NCBI GenBank assembly: GCA_035480955.1
Contig: DATIHF010000071.1
Span: forward strand, 1-59,520
DNA length: 59,520 nt
Source: DATIHF01 sp035480955
Lineage (GTDB): Bacteria > Patescibacteriota > Microgenomatia > Woykebacterales > RBG-16-39-9b
Direction: 5' to 3'
Made by a program: the position numbers and the translations under genes. Below, one piece after another: positions 8,371-17,523 of this stretch (its first letter is position 1; each line of letters opens with the position of its first letter). The notes beneath the pieces are model-generated. The model did no database searches. It was given only the letters and a program-made list of their open reading frames with translations, and had not been told where the DNA came from.

Positions 8371-9141
8371 ATGAAACCAATCGACACTCATGCCCATCTG
8401 CAGTTTCAGAAATTTGACTCGGATCGTTCTGTTGTTGTCAAAAGAAATTCGCAGGATCTACTGGCGGTTATCAACCCTGGCGCTGACCTAGATTCATCCG
8501 AAAAGGGGGTTGCCCTTGCCCAAGAGGTTGACAATTTTTATGCTGCAGTAGGGGTACACCCGCATCACGCGGACAATTGGGATAAAACTTATTTACCCAA
8601 ACTAGAAAATTTGATCAGTCAACCTAAAGTTGTCGCGGTTGGGGAGATCGGGCTGGATAACTACCAATACGCTGGTTACCCAGCGCCAGAAATCGAAAAA
8701 CAAAAAGAAATTCTAATTCCCCAGATACAGCTATCGCTAAAACACCAAAAACCCATTTTATTTCACTGTCGAGAAGCCTATGATGATTTATATGAGGCTA
8801 TCAAAGCTTATCGTCCTTTGAGAGGCTTAGTTCATTGTTTTATGGGTGACTACTCCGTCGCGCAAAAATTTGTTGATCTAGGACTTCTGATTTCTTTTGC
8901 GGGGAACCTAACTTACAAAACAAATGCGCACATGCGAGAGGCCGCGGCCGCTCTTACCCAAGATAAAATTCTTTTGGAGACTGATTCGCCCTATTTGACT
9001 CCAGAGCCACACCGAGGACAAAGAAATGAGCCCGTCAACGTCATCTTTGTCGCGAAAACTATTGCGACTGTGCGAAAAACTAGTCTGGAGAAAATTATCG
9101 AAGTAACCACTAGCAATGCAAGGGAACTTTTTAAAATATGA
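8371..9141 (+). CDS. TatD-family metal-dependent hydrolase
   Basis: 256 aa, the usual length. Metal ligands of the amidohydrolase fold are visible: HAH at 7-9, GEIGLD with Glu near 92, FHCREAYD, VHCFMGD and ETDSPYL. TatD proteins are Mg-dependent DNases/exonucleases or deacylases. The ATG follows metG by 3 bases; metG-tatD is a common pair. The end overlaps the next start as ATGA, indicating translational coupling. Confidence 0.93.
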   Translation: MKPIDTHAHLQFQKFDSDRSVVVKRNSQDLLAVINPGADLDSSEKGVALAQEVDNFYAAVGVHPHHADNWDKTYLPKLENLISQPKVVAVGEIGLDNYQYAGYPAPEIEKQKEILIPQIQLSLKHQKPILFHCREAYDDLYEAIKAYRPLRGLVHCFMGDYSVAQKFVDLGLLISFAGNLTYKTNAHMREAAAALTQDKILLETDSPYLTPEPHRGQRNEPVNVIFVAKTIATVRKTSLEKIIEVTTSNARELFKI

Positions 9142-10610
9142 GAGGCCCAAGTAACCTCCTAGAGAGGCTAACTCCGTTTTTTTCTTTAATCTTATTGACC
9201 ACTCCTCTATGGTTGTCCTTTTTCCTGCCCGCCTTTACCGTCTATCTAATTTTCATTTTCGATCTTTATTTTGTCTACCGCTCCTCCTTTTTAGCAATTA
9301 ATTCAGTACGCTCCTACTTGAAAATTAAAGAAAGTGCTCAAACAAATTGGTTGGAGAAAGCAAGGAGTGAAAACTTGTCTTACCAAAAGGTCCATCACTT
9401 AGTTTTCATCCCAACTTACAAAGAGCCTTACACTATTCTGGAAAGAACTCTCTCGTTTCTCGCTGCGTCTGAGTTTCCTTCGAAAAATATCATCATTGTA
9501 CTAGCCGGTGAGGAAAGGGAAGAGGGCTTTTTGGAAAAGGCAGAAGAATTAAAGAAAAATTTCGCGAAATTTTTCTACCAGATACTCGTAACGCGCCATA
9601 TTTTGAAAGAGGGTGAAGTCGCCGGCAAAAGCTCCAATCAAAACTATGCGGCAAGTTTGGTTTCCTTTTTTATCGAACAAGAAGGCTTTGACGAAGACTT
9701 TCTCACCATCACCTCCTGCGATGCCGATGTAGCGATCCATCCCAAATATTTCTCCAACCTTGCCTATCTTTTTCTGAAAAGCCCTGAGCCTTACAAACGC
9801 TTTTGGCAAGGAGCACTCGTCTTCTATAACAACATTTGGCGTGTCCCACTCCCTGTTCGAGTAGTTCACACTCTCTTTTCAGTCGCGGGAGTCGCTGATC
9901 TGATGCGTTCTAAAACCAGTTTTATTTACTCAACTTATTCTGCCTCCTGGAAAATGATTAAAGAGGCTGGTTTTTGGGACCCTGACGTTATTAGCGAGGA
10001 TTGGCACCTTTTTTTCAAGACTTTTTTTGCCACCAAAGGGCAGGTGGAGCTGGAGCCAATTTTTCTTGCTTCCTCAGCTGATGCAGTTGAAGGGAACGGC
10101 TACCTTAACTCTCTTTCGGCTCAGTACCAGCAAAACCGTCGCTGGGCTTGGGGAGTGGTCGATGTTGGCTATGCTTTAAAAAAGTTTAGAGAGCACTACC
10201 GAGAAATCTCAATTCCTAATTTTATTATTCGCTTACTCAGAGCTCTCGAACAACACCTGCTCTGGCCAGTCAACTGGTGGTTTATCACTCTCGGGGCCAC
10301 TCTACCGCCTTTGATAAACCCTAACCTGCGCTATACAACCCTTGGCTATTATCTCCCCAAACTCTCGGGAATTATTTTGACCATTTCTACTTTATTTATC
10401 CTCGTGATTATTGTCATTGACATCCTTTTGCGTCCACCCAAGCCAGAGGGAGCGAAAAAGAGCTTTTTCTTGGTCAGTATTCTTCAGTATCTTCTCCTGC
10501 CAATCACTGGCTTTGTTTTCGGTTCGCTACCGGGAATGGACGCTCATGCCAGGCTTCTCTTTGGCAAGCGTCTCGACTACAAAGTAACCGAAAAGTTTGA
10601 AAAGAAATAA
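9138..10610 (+). CDS. Membrane family 2 glycosyltransferase
   Basis: 490 aa with two N-terminal and several C-terminal membrane segments around a cytoplasmic GT-A domain. FIPTYKEP opens the nucleotide-sugar site, CDADVAIHP supplies the DxD, SEDWHLF the catalytic ED, and QQNRRWAWG is the QxxRW of processive, cellulose-synthase-like enzymes. It probably builds a surface polysaccharide or glycolipid. It starts inside the stop of the TatD gene. The following genes are also membrane sugar-lipid enzymes, which suggests a cell-surface glycan locus. Confidence 0.88.
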   Translation: MRGPSNLLERLTPFFSLILLTTPLWLSFFLPAFTVYLIFIFDLYFVYRSSFLAINSVRSYLKIKESAQTNWLEKARSENLSYQKVHHLVFIPTYKEPYTILERTLSFLAASEFPSKNIIIVLAGEEREEGFLEKAEELKKNFAKFFYQILVTRHILKEGEVAGKSSNQNYAASLVSFFIEQEGFDEDFLTITSCDADVAIHPKYFSNLAYLFLKSPEPYKRFWQGALVFYNNIWRVPLPVRVVHTLFSVAGVADLMRSKTSFIYSTYSASWKMIKEAGFWDPDVISEDWHLFFKTFFATKGQVELEPIFLASSADAVEGNGYLNSLSAQYQQNRRWAWGVVDVGYALKKFREHYREISIPNFIIRLLRALEQHLLWPVNWWFITLGATLPPLINPNLRYTTLGYYLPKLSGIILTISTLFILVIIVIDILLRPPKPEGAKKSFFLVSILQYLLLPITGFVFGSLPGMDAHARLLFGKRLDYKVTEKFEKK

Positions 10611-10637
10611 ATTTGATTCTTAGTTTCTAAAGAATGC

Positions 10638-10643
10638 TATAAT
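10638..10643 (+). promoter_or_regulatory. -10 box of a probably leaderless gene
   Basis: TATAAT ends 10 bases before the ATG at 10654, leaving almost no 5' UTR and no ribosome-binding site. Confidence 0.6.
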
Positions 10644-10653
10644 TCTCCAACTT

Positions 10654-11007
10654 ATGGATGAGGAAAAGAAGGTTTCGCCCTTTCGACCGGTGAGTCTCTG
10701 GGCTTTTTTTGGAAATTTAATCATTCTTGTTTTAGGAGTTTTTTTGCTGTTTTGGCACCAGCAGAGTTTGCCACCAAAGATCCCTCTTTGGTTTTCTCAA
10801 CCTTGGGGCGAGAGCCGACTCTCCGATCCAGCCTTTCTTTGGCTACTGCCTTTGTTGATTGCCTTTTTCCTGGTGGTTAACAATGGCTGGGCGAAATTTT
10901 TGGAAAAAAATCATCCTCAGCTTGCCTTGCTTTTAGTTTGGACCTCTTTCTTGATCGCTATTGTCTGCTTCTTCCCGCTTTACCGAATCATTTTAGCGGT
11001 CATCTAA
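10654..11007 (+). CDS. Membrane protein, DUF1648-like
   Basis: 117 aa with three hydrophobic segments (about 14-33, 63-80, 92-115). The stretch PPKIPLWFSQPWGES resembles the N-terminal signature of DUF1648-type proteins, where a Pro-rich turn precedes a small membrane domain. Function unknown. It is followed after 3 bases by the MraY/WecA-like gene, so they are likely one transcript. Confidence 0.7.
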   Translation: MDEEKKVSPFRPVSLWAFFGNLIILVLGVFLLFWHQQSLPPKIPLWFSQPWGESRLSDPAFLWLLPLLIAFFLVVNNGWAKFLEKNHPQLALLLVWTSFLIAIVCFFPLYRIILAVI

Positions 11008-11010
11008 GCT

Positions 11011-12120
11011 ATGTCTTATATTATTGTCGCTTTGATTGCTTTTCTTTTTTCTTACCTTAGCTCACCTTTGACAATCAAGTTGGCGAGGAGATTCTCTCTA
11101 GTCGATCTTCCAAAGAGTCCACACCCAGCGGCCTTGCACAAAAAAACCTTGCCTCGGGCGGGGGGAATCGCGCCTCTACTTGGTTTTCTAGCGGCTTTAA
11201 CAATTTTTGCCCTTTGGAGTCCTGCCTTTTTCTTTTCCAAAGCAGTCTGGGGAATAGTTATCTCCGCGGCTCTTCTAGTTGCGCTAGGAACCGCTGATGA
11301 TAAATACAATCTCAATCCTTACTTGCGACTGGCTGCTAATTTTGCGATTGTTGGCATCGTAGTAGCTGCTGGGGTGGGAATTAACTCCTTTACCAATCCT
11401 CTGGGAGGCGTTTTCTTCCTTAACCAAACGATTTACCACATCAGCCTACCGGCAATCTTTGGGCCACTAGCAGGAGCCCATTCGATCGTTCTTTGGGCGG
11501 ATCTTTTCGCTTTTCTCTGGATTATTTGGGTCATGAACGCCCTCAACTGGAGTAGCGGTGTTGATGGCCAATTGCCTGGGATCGCGAGCATTGCCTTGTT
11601 ACTTCTCGGGATTGTTGCCTCGGCTCTTGTCAGCAAAGACCCTGGTCAGTTTTTTGTCGCGGTTTTAGCTTTTGCCGCGGCGGGGGCCTTCCTTGGCTTT
11701 CTACCTTTTTCCTTTTATCCCCAAAAAATCATGCCTGGATACGGGGGTTCTACACTAGCGGGTTTTTTGATCGCAACCCTGGGTATTTTATCTGGCGCAA
11801 AGCTTGCAGTTGTTTCTTTAGTGATACTGATTCCCCTCATCGACAGTCTTTGGGCCATCCTACGCCGAGTTTTGGGTAAACACTCTCCTGTTTGGGGCGA
11901 CAGTTTTCACCTTCATCACCAACTTCTTCGCATGGGCTGGTCAATTCCTCAGATCTGCTATTTTTATTATTTTGTTACTGCTGTCTTTGGGCTCCTGGCA
12001 CTGCAGCTTGATTCTCAAGAAAAATTTTTTGCTCTGGCAATTTTGGGAGTAATAATTTTCTCCGCTTTATTTACAATTTTTATTTTGGTGGGAAAATTCG
12101 ACTTAAAGAAATATGGCTAA
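11011..12120 (+). CDS. MraY/WecA-family polyprenyl-phosphate sugar-1-phosphate transferase
   Basis: 369 aa, about ten membrane segments. Transfers a HexNAc-1-phosphate from a UDP-sugar to undecaprenyl phosphate, the first membrane step of a glycan. Family motifs are the DDK after the third segment (TADDKYNLNPYLRL), NALNWSSGVDGQLPG and DSFHLHHQLLRMG, the HxHH-type loop of the WecA branch. The neighbouring GT2 and UbiA genes favour a surface polymer over peptidoglycan, but which sugar it uses cannot be read from sequence. It overlaps the next gene by 8 bases. Confidence 0.9.
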   Translation: MSYIIVALIAFLFSYLSSPLTIKLARRFSLVDLPKSPHPAALHKKTLPRAGGIAPLLGFLAALTIFALWSPAFFFSKAVWGIVISAALLVALGTADDKYNLNPYLRLAANFAIVGIVVAAGVGINSFTNPLGGVFFLNQTIYHISLPAIFGPLAGAHSIVLWADLFAFLWIIWVMNALNWSSGVDGQLPGIASIALLLLGIVASALVSKDPGQFFVAVLAFAAAGAFLGFLPFSFYPQKIMPGYGGSTLAGFLIATLGILSGAKLAVVSLVILIPLIDSLWAILRRVLGKHSPVWGDSFHLHHQLLRMGWSIPQICYFYYFVTAVFGLLALQLDSQEKFFALAILGVIIFSALFTIFILVGKFDLKKYG

Positions 12121-13036
12121 ACTTTATTACCTCTTGGTTTCCGCTCGCCCAAGACAATGGTTGAAAAATTTAGCAGTTTTTGCAGCGATCTTTTTTGACG
12201 GTCGTTTGGCTAATAGAGAAGATTTTAAAACCGTTACTTTTGTTTTTATAATTTTTTGCTTGCTTTCAAGCGCAATTTATTTGATCAATGATGTGGTCGA
12301 TATTGCCGCTGACCAAGTTCATTTTTCAAAAAAAGAGCGCCCTATCGCCAAAGGCTTGATCTCAAGGAATTTGGCAGTTTTTACTAGCGTTTTACTTTTA
12401 ACAGCCGCCCTCCTGACGGCACTACAAATCTCTGATTTGGTTTTCCTCTCGGCACTAGTTTTTGTAACAGTGCAGCTTTTCTACAGCTTTTCTCTCAAAC
12501 AAATAATTCTCCTTGATGTTCTAACGATTGCCGCGACTTTCATGCTGAGAGTTTTTGCCGGCTCTTTTGCGATCAATGGACCGCTTTCTGCTTGGCTGAT
12601 CTTAACGGTAATGATGCTTTCCCTTTTCCTGGCAATTGGGAAAAGGAGAAGTGAGGTAACCTTACTTTCGCACCGACAAGCAGCGGTGCACCGAAAAATC
12701 CTTTCTCATTACCCTTTAAACCTCCTCGATGGTTTAGTGTTTATGATGGCAACGGCTACTTTATTGACTTACAGTCTTTTTAGCTTCAACACAGGCAAGG
12801 CAATTTCGACTAATTTGGTGGGAAGTTTTTTACCAACTACACTGTCGAACCCTCGTTGGCTCATGATCACCATCCCCGTGGTAGTGTACGGAATTTTTCG
12901 CTATCTTTATCTAATTTTTGAGGAAAAAGAGGGCGAGTCGCCGGAAAAAGTTTTACTATCTGATTTCCCGCTTTTCTCGAGTGTTTTAGTCTACGGCTTA
13001 GTGAGCTTCACTATCATTTATATCTTTAATGCTTAG
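12113..13036 (+). CDS. UbiA-family prenyltransferase, DPPR-synthase-like
   Basis: 307 aa, eight or nine membrane segments. The first Asp motif is NDVVDIAAD (NDxxDxxxD) followed by KKERPIAKG. The N-terminal ARPRQWLKNL resembles decaprenyl-phosphate phosphoribosyltransferase (5-phosphoribosyl-1-diphosphate plus polyprenyl phosphate), the source of arabinofuranose donors. Context beside a WecA-like enzyme supports a polyprenyl-phosphate substrate. A quinone or heme prenyltransferase is less likely, since no such pathway genes are near. Confidence 0.85.
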   Translation: MAKLYYLLVSARPRQWLKNLAVFAAIFFDGRLANREDFKTVTFVFIIFCLLSSAIYLINDVVDIAADQVHFSKKERPIAKGLISRNLAVFTSVLLLTAALLTALQISDLVFLSALVFVTVQLFYSFSLKQIILLDVLTIAATFMLRVFAGSFAINGPLSAWLILTVMMLSLFLAIGKRRSEVTLLSHRQAAVHRKILSHYPLNLLDGLVFMMATATLLTYSLFSFNTGKAISTNLVGSFLPTTLSNPRWLMITIPVVVYGIFRYLYLIFEEKEGESPEKVLLSDFPLFSSVLVYGLVSFTIIYIFNA

Positions 13037-13548
13037 GTGTCTTTGGCGAATTTATAGAAAACAAAAGTAAGCCCAAGTGTAATCGTCAAAGAAACCCCAA
13101 GAACAAACGATGAGGTTAGTCCCTGATAAACATTGATGATAATTAGAAAGAACACTACCCAAGTCAGCAGGAGCCAAACCGCGGCCTGATGATAAACTTG
13201 TCCAGTGGTGGTGAGCCAAAAGTCTTTCCCCTTTTTAATTAATTTGCTTATTAAAGTCGGGTGGGTGAAGTCGATGTTTAAATGCTGAGCCTGAAAAATA
13301 GTCCAGGTAAAAGCTAGCCCACACACTAAAATTGTAACTAAATCAGAGAAATTGGTGACTGTTGAGAGAGCTTCTGAACTTGAGAAAGAGAAAATTAAGA
13401 AATTGCTTCCCGTCGGCTCTAAACTAATTGTCCAGGGAATTTGAAAGATTAGACTAGCGAGAAAAATCCCGAGTATTTTGGTGGAAATTACGATCACGCC
13501 GGGCAAAATTGCTCGATCAACCAACTTAAGGGCAGAAACACTCTTCAT
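13033..13548 (-). CDS. Membrane protein of unknown function
   Basis: 171 aa from the ATG at 13546-13548; a TTG twelve codons upstream is an alternative start with a purine-rich site before it. Four hydrophobic segments are visible (about 13-34, 60-88, 115-134, 139-160 from the ATG). No family recognised. It converges on the UbiA gene with a 4-base overlap. Confidence 0.65.
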   Translation of the reverse strand: MKSVSALKLVDRAILPGVIVISTKILGIFLASLIFQIPWTISLEPTGSNFLIFSFSSSEALSTVTNFSDLVTILVCGLAFTWTIFQAQHLNIDFTHPTLISKLIKKGKDFWLTTTGQVYHQAAVWLLLTWVVFFLIIINVYQGLTSSFVLGVSLTITLGLTFVFYKFAKDT

Positions 13549-13629
13549 ACTAGAAAGGTTAGCAAGTTTGAAGCTCTCTAGCAAGCTCTCCTCTTAACCA
13601 ACTTCGAACAATTTGTTATCCTTACACAG

Positions 13630-14508
13630 ATGAAAAAGATTGTGGTTATTTCTCTTCTTACTTTGGTTGCAATAGTTTTGGTGTATTTATTTTTCGAATA
13701 CGCCCTACCAACACTCTCTCCGAACAACGCTAGTTTGTCAGTTAATGTGAGTGGGGAGAGTGCAAAAATTTATCTAAATAATAAAGAAATTGGGAAAACT
13801 CCTTACTATTCTGCTAAACAAAAAATCGGTGATTATGATTTAGAAGTTAGGCGAGGCACTACGAAATGGGTGACTAAAGTTACCCTCACTAGCCACACTC
13901 TGACGATGTTAGAGGTGGATCTTTCAAAAGAAAATCTTTTTACCTCGGCAAACAATCTGTCTTTTAAAAGTGGGGAGAGGAGTTTATTGGTCCTGACGAA
14001 GCCAGACAAAACCAAGGTTTTTCTTGATGAGCACTCGAAAGGGACCTCCCCACAAAAACTCTCTCCGAGTGCTGGGGTGTCCAGTCTAAAGATTGCCAAG
14101 GATGGTTATCTGACCCGCGAAGTGCCCGTGAGTATCGAAGAGGACCATACCTCCACCGCTTTAATTTATCTTTCCGCAGACCCTTTTGGAGTAACTAAAA
14201 AACTTGATGGAAATGCAAAAGTTACTCTTTTTGGTTTCTACAACAGCTTCATTGACCTTTCAAGAGATTACAGCAGCTGGGCTGAAGGAGTAGACCATAC
14301 CCAAATTTCTTTTTCTTCAAATGAGACTCACTTTGACGCTTTAGTGGACCCCAATGGTAAAGTTTACCCACTCAACCCAACACAATGGCAGAACAAACTC
14401 TCCAGCAAAGCAGACGCCAACGTCGGCTATTTGTCCAAAGACGCAAACTACACTCTAACTGCTTCGGCTAAGTCTTCGTGGGAAAGTCTAAAAAGTAAGT
14501 TCAACTGA
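13630..14508 (+). CDS. Membrane-anchored PEGA-domain protein
   Basis: 292 aa. One N-terminal membrane anchor (about 4-24) is followed by two PEGA-type beta repeats, one around KIYLNNKEIGKTPYYS (about 46-62) and one around KVFLDEHSKGTSPQKL (about 128-143). PEGA domains are surface beta modules found in S-layer-like and sensor proteins. The C-terminal 100 residues are unassigned. TATCCT ends 7 bases before the ATG, so a leaderless mRNA is possible. Confidence 0.8.
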   Translation: MKKIVVISLLTLVAIVLVYLFFEYALPTLSPNNASLSVNVSGESAKIYLNNKEIGKTPYYSAKQKIGDYDLEVRRGTTKWVTKVTLTSHTLTMLEVDLSKENLFTSANNLSFKSGERSLLVLTKPDKTKVFLDEHSKGTSPQKLSPSAGVSSLKIAKDGYLTREVPVSIEEDHTSTALIYLSADPFGVTKKLDGNAKVTLFGFYNSFIDLSRDYSSWAEGVDHTQISFSSNETHFDALVDPNGKVYPLNPTQWQNKLSSKADANVGYLSKDANYTLTASAKSSWESLKSKFN

Positions 14509-14513
14509 AGGCT

Positions 14514-14587
14514 TGGAGGCGTCGAGGGGAATTGAACCCCTGTAAAAGGTTTTGCAGACCTCTACCTAGCCACTCGGTCACGACGCC
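14514..14587 (-). tRNA. tRNA-Cys (GCA)
   Basis: Cloverleaf on the minus strand: acceptor GGCGTCG/CGACGCC, D arm ACCGAGTGGCTAGGT, anticodon loop with GCA (TCTGCAAAA), T arm GGGGTTCAATTCCCC. The discriminator base is U, a Cys identity element, and CCA is encoded. It ends 5 bases after the convergent PEGA gene. Confidence 0.95.
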
Positions 14588-14643
14588 AAGCTATTCGGGA
14601 GATTATACCAAATTAGTTTTGCTAAGCACAGTTTCGGTGGGAT

Positions 14644-15357
14644 TTAGATGAAAATGTAGATTTTAGCGTTTTTCTCCAGGCCTTGATACCAGCTTTGAAA
14701 TTGGGAGTTCAATTTATCATTCTGCAGTTGGTTGCGCACTGCGTCTTTATTGGAGAGATCTACTCCGGTGAGATTGTTATCTTTATTTTTCGCCACGAAA
14801 TCTTCGATTTCTTTATCGGAGATTTTGATTTTATCAGCAAGTAGTTTTTCTACCATCAACTGAATTCTGATTTGGTTTTTAAATTCCGCTTCGCTGATAT
14901 TTCTGGACTGTAGTTCCTGTTTGAGTTGGTCTTTACCACCAACTTGTTTCTCAATATCAGAAGTTTTTTTATCAAGATCGCTTTGGGCAATGACGATTCC
15001 CTTGCGGTTGGCTTCTTGAGTGATGAGTTTGTCTTGGACGATTTGGTTGAGTACTTGCTTGCTATCCTTTTCTTTCAAGTTCTGGTAGTACTCTAGTGTC
15101 GATATTGGCTGGTTGTTTACTACCGCAGCAACAAACCAATTCTTTTTGATAACAAGGATTGCTCCGAGCGCAACGATAATTAGGAGCGCAACTAAGAGGC
15201 GAAGGTAAAGAGTACGATTTTTGGAAATATTACTACCAGCCGCAGAGTAGTAGCTCTGAAATGTATTTTCTGATTTCTTTTTTCGACTTGCTTTAGTGCG
15301 GGTAGGAGTCTTTTTTGGGGCTTCCTCTTTCTTGGAAGTTTTTTTAGCTCTTGCCAT
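14644..15357 (-). CDS. SurA-N-like membrane chaperone/foldase
   Basis: 237 aa from the ATG at 15355-15357 (an upstream in-frame TTG is less likely). A very basic Lys/Arg/Thr N-terminus (about 1-28) is followed by one membrane segment (about 50-72) and an extracytoplasmic helical domain of the SurA-N/PrsA type (IVQDKLITQEANRKGI, then paired helices to about 225). No parvulin PPIase core is seen, so it is probably a chaperone without isomerase activity. Confidence 0.75.
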   Translation of the reverse strand: MARAKKTSKKEEAPKKTPTRTKASRKKKSENTFQSYYSAAGSNISKNRTLYLRLLVALLIIVALGAILVIKKNWFVAAVVNNQPISTLEYYQNLKEKDSKQVLNQIVQDKLITQEANRKGIVIAQSDLDKKTSDIEKQVGGKDQLKQELQSRNISEAEFKNQIRIQLMVEKLLADKIKISDKEIEDFVAKNKDNNLTGVDLSNKDAVRNQLQNDKLNSQFQSWYQGLEKNAKIYIFI

Positions 15358-15420
15358 AGGGACCAAATAATTCTAAAGCATCCTTTAGCAATATTTCAAG
15401 GGGTATTTTTCGAAGCAAAG

Positions 15421-15441
15421 AAAAAGGGCCACCTGGCCCTT
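15421..15441 (-). terminator. Rho-independent terminator of groES-groEL
   Basis: On the minus strand AAGGGCC-aggt-GGCCCTT is followed by TTTTTC, 28 bases after the groEL stop. Confidence 0.85.
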
Positions 15442-15469
15442 TATCCATTCTTCAATCTAACTGTGGGAA

Positions 15470-17098
15470 TTAATAACCCATTCCCTCCATACCACCAGGC
15501 ATTCCACCTGGGGCTGGAGCGGGGTTTTTCTCCGGCAGATCGGTGACCAAGGCCTCCGTAGTAAGAATCATCATTGCCACGGAAGAAGAGTTCTGCACGG
15601 CACTGCGGGTGACTTTGACCGGATCAATCACTCCTGCTTTAACTAAATCTTCAAATTCTCCGCTCATTGCGTTGAAACCCATGTTGCCGCTTGCTTTTTC
15701 GACCTCGCGAACGACCCAACCAGGATCGGCTCCCGCATTTTCCGCTAGTTTACGTAAGGGGCGGCTGAGAGCGTCATGCAATATTTGCACTCCGATTTTT
15801 TCATCCCCTTCGGCTTTAATATTTTTTAGAGAGTTAGCGGCTCGGACCAGCGCGACTTCTCCACCAACGACGTAGCCTTCCTCGATCGCTGCTTTAGTCG
15901 CCTGAACGGCGTCATTAACACGCTCTTTCTTTTCTTTCATTTCAATCTCGGTCGCGGCTCCAACGTTGATGACCGCTACGCCACCGGAGAGTTTGGCCAA
16001 CCTTTCTTGGAGTTTTTCTTTATCAAACTCGCTGGTAGTTTTCTCAATTTGATTTTTGATTTGAGAAATTCGCGCTTCGATTTTACTTTTGGCTCCCTTA
16101 CCACCGACGATGACAGTGTTGTCTTTGTCTGAGGTGACTCGGTCGGCTTTTCCAAGCATCTCGGGAGTAACTGATTCAAACTTGACCCCAGTGTCCTCGG
16201 AAATCAGGTTGCCGCCAGTCAAAACCGCGATGTCCTCAAGCATTTCTTTTCTGCGGTCCCCAAAACCCGGGGCTTTGATCGCAAGGACGTTCATCGCTCC
16301 ACGCATTTTGTTGAGCACTAGTGTCGCCAGAGCCTCACCGTCTACATCATCAGCAATAATGACCAGCTCTTTAGTTACTTGAACGAGCTTTTCTAGCAAA
16401 GGTAGGAGTTCTTGAATGGAGCTGATTTTTTTGTCGCTAATGAGGATGTGAGGGCTTTCAATCGAAGAGGTCATCTTCGCAGTATCGGTGACAAAATAAG
16501 CTGAAACGTAACCTCGGTCAAATTCCATTCCTTCTTTGTACTCAACGTAAGTTTCTAGTCCGCGAGATTCCTCAACGGTTACCACTCCGTCACCACCAAC
16601 TTTATCTAGTGCTTCCGCAATCAGCTTTCCAATGGTTGCATCGGCGGCTGAGATCGTGGCGATCTGCTCATAATCTTCTTTCCCGGAAACTTTCTTAGCT
16701 GACTTTTTGAGGTGATCGACCACTTCTTCGACAGCTTTTTCCAAACCTTTCTTCAAAATCATTGGGTTGGCCCCTGCTGCGATATTTTTCAAACCTTCCT
16801 CGACAATTGCCTGGGCGAGTACGGTCGCAGTAGTTGTTCCGTCTCCGGCAACGTCATTAGTTTTGGAAGCAGCTTCTTTAATCAGCTGAGCTCCCATATT
16901 TTCAAAAGGATCTTCCAGTTCCACTTCTTTCGCCACTGTCACCCCATCATGAATAACGTTGGGAGCACCCCATTTTTTATCAATTGCGACGTTGCGCCCC
17001 TTTGGACCCAAAGTTGTCGCCACTGCATCGGCTAATTTATTGACTCCAGTGAGGAGTTTTTTACGGGCATCTTCTGAGTAGAGTAATTGCTTTGCCAT
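15470..17098 (-). CDS. groL: Chaperonin GroEL (60 kDa)
   Basis: 542 aa, full length. ATP-driven folding chamber with GroES. Signatures are TLGPKGRNVAIDKKWGAP near 30, DGTTTATVLAQ near 86 (Asp-Gly-Thr-Thr-Thr of the ATP site), AAVEEG-type AAIEEGYVVGGEVAL near 404, and the C-terminal Gly-Gly-Met tail PGGMPGGMEGMGY. Second gene of the groES-groEL operon, 17 bases after groES. Confidence 0.98.
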   Translation of the reverse strand: MAKQLLYSEDARKKLLTGVNKLADAVATTLGPKGRNVAIDKKWGAPNVIHDGVTVAKEVELEDPFENMGAQLIKEAASKTNDVAGDGTTTATVLAQAIVEEGLKNIAAGANPMILKKGLEKAVEEVVDHLKKSAKKVSGKEDYEQIATISAADATIGKLIAEALDKVGGDGVVTVEESRGLETYVEYKEGMEFDRGYVSAYFVTDTAKMTSSIESPHILISDKKISSIQELLPLLEKLVQVTKELVIIADDVDGEALATLVLNKMRGAMNVLAIKAPGFGDRRKEMLEDIAVLTGGNLISEDTGVKFESVTPEMLGKADRVTSDKDNTVIVGGKGAKSKIEARISQIKNQIEKTTSEFDKEKLQERLAKLSGGVAVINVGAATEIEMKEKKERVNDAVQATKAAIEEGYVVGGEVALVRAANSLKNIKAEGDEKIGVQILHDALSRPLRKLAENAGADPGWVVREVEKASGNMGFNAMSGEFEDLVKAGVIDPVKVTRSAVQNSSSVAMMILTTEALVTDLPEKNPAPAPGGMPGGMEGMGY

Positions 17099-17115
17099 AA
17101 TATTTTTTCCTTTTC

Positions 17116-17409
17116 TTAATTGACTATCGCCATGACATCTTCGAATTTAACTAATTTGTATTCGATATTGTCCAGTTTGATTTCGTCTCCGCCCCATTTT
17201 TTGTAAATCACACTGTCACCAACTTTAAATTGGGCTTCTTCAACATGTTGGGGGTGTTTTACCGAGTCTCCCACCGCGACTACCTTGCCGCGCGCGGGAC
17301 GCTCCTGAGCATTGTCTGGTAAATAAATTCCACTTGCCGTCTTTTCCATTGCTTCTTCTGGTTCCACTAGAGCATAGCCAGCTAGTGGTTTTATTGAAAC
17401 TTTAGCCAT
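17116..17409 (-). CDS. groS: Co-chaperonin GroES
   Basis: 97 aa. KPLAGYALVEPEEAMEKTASG near the N-terminus and the mobile loop TASGIYLPDNA, then GKVVAVGD, are typical. The ATG follows AAGGAGG with 5 bases between. The CIRCE operator upstream indicates HrcA control; hrcA itself is not in this window. Confidence 0.97.
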   Translation of the reverse strand: MAKVSIKPLAGYALVEPEEAMEKTASGIYLPDNAQERPARGKVVAVGDSVKHPQHVEEAQFKVGDSVIYKKWGGDEIKLDNIEYKLVKFEDVMAIVN

Positions 17410-17453
17410 TAAAACCTCCTTAAAATTATTTTGAACTTAATTTATTGGGCAAA

Positions 17454-17480
17454 ATCGCACTCACTGTGAAAGTGTGCTAA
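17454..17480 (-). promoter_or_regulatory. CIRCE operator (HrcA site)
   Basis: On the minus strand TTAGCACAC, 9 bases, GAGTGCGAT. The consensus is TTAGCACTC-N9-GAGTGCTAA, so the inverted repeat is nearly intact. It sits directly downstream of the -10 box. Confidence 0.9.
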
Positions 17481-17483
17481 CGT

Positions 17484-17512
17484 AGTTTAGCGGCAAGCCT
17501 TATTGTTGTCAA
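17484..17512 (-). promoter_or_regulatory. groES-groEL promoter
   Basis: TTGACA (17507-17512), 17 bases, TAAACT (17484-17489) on the minus strand. CIRCE begins 3 bases after it, so HrcA would block the start site. Confidence 0.85.
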
Positions 17513-17523
17513 GAGTGGAGGAA

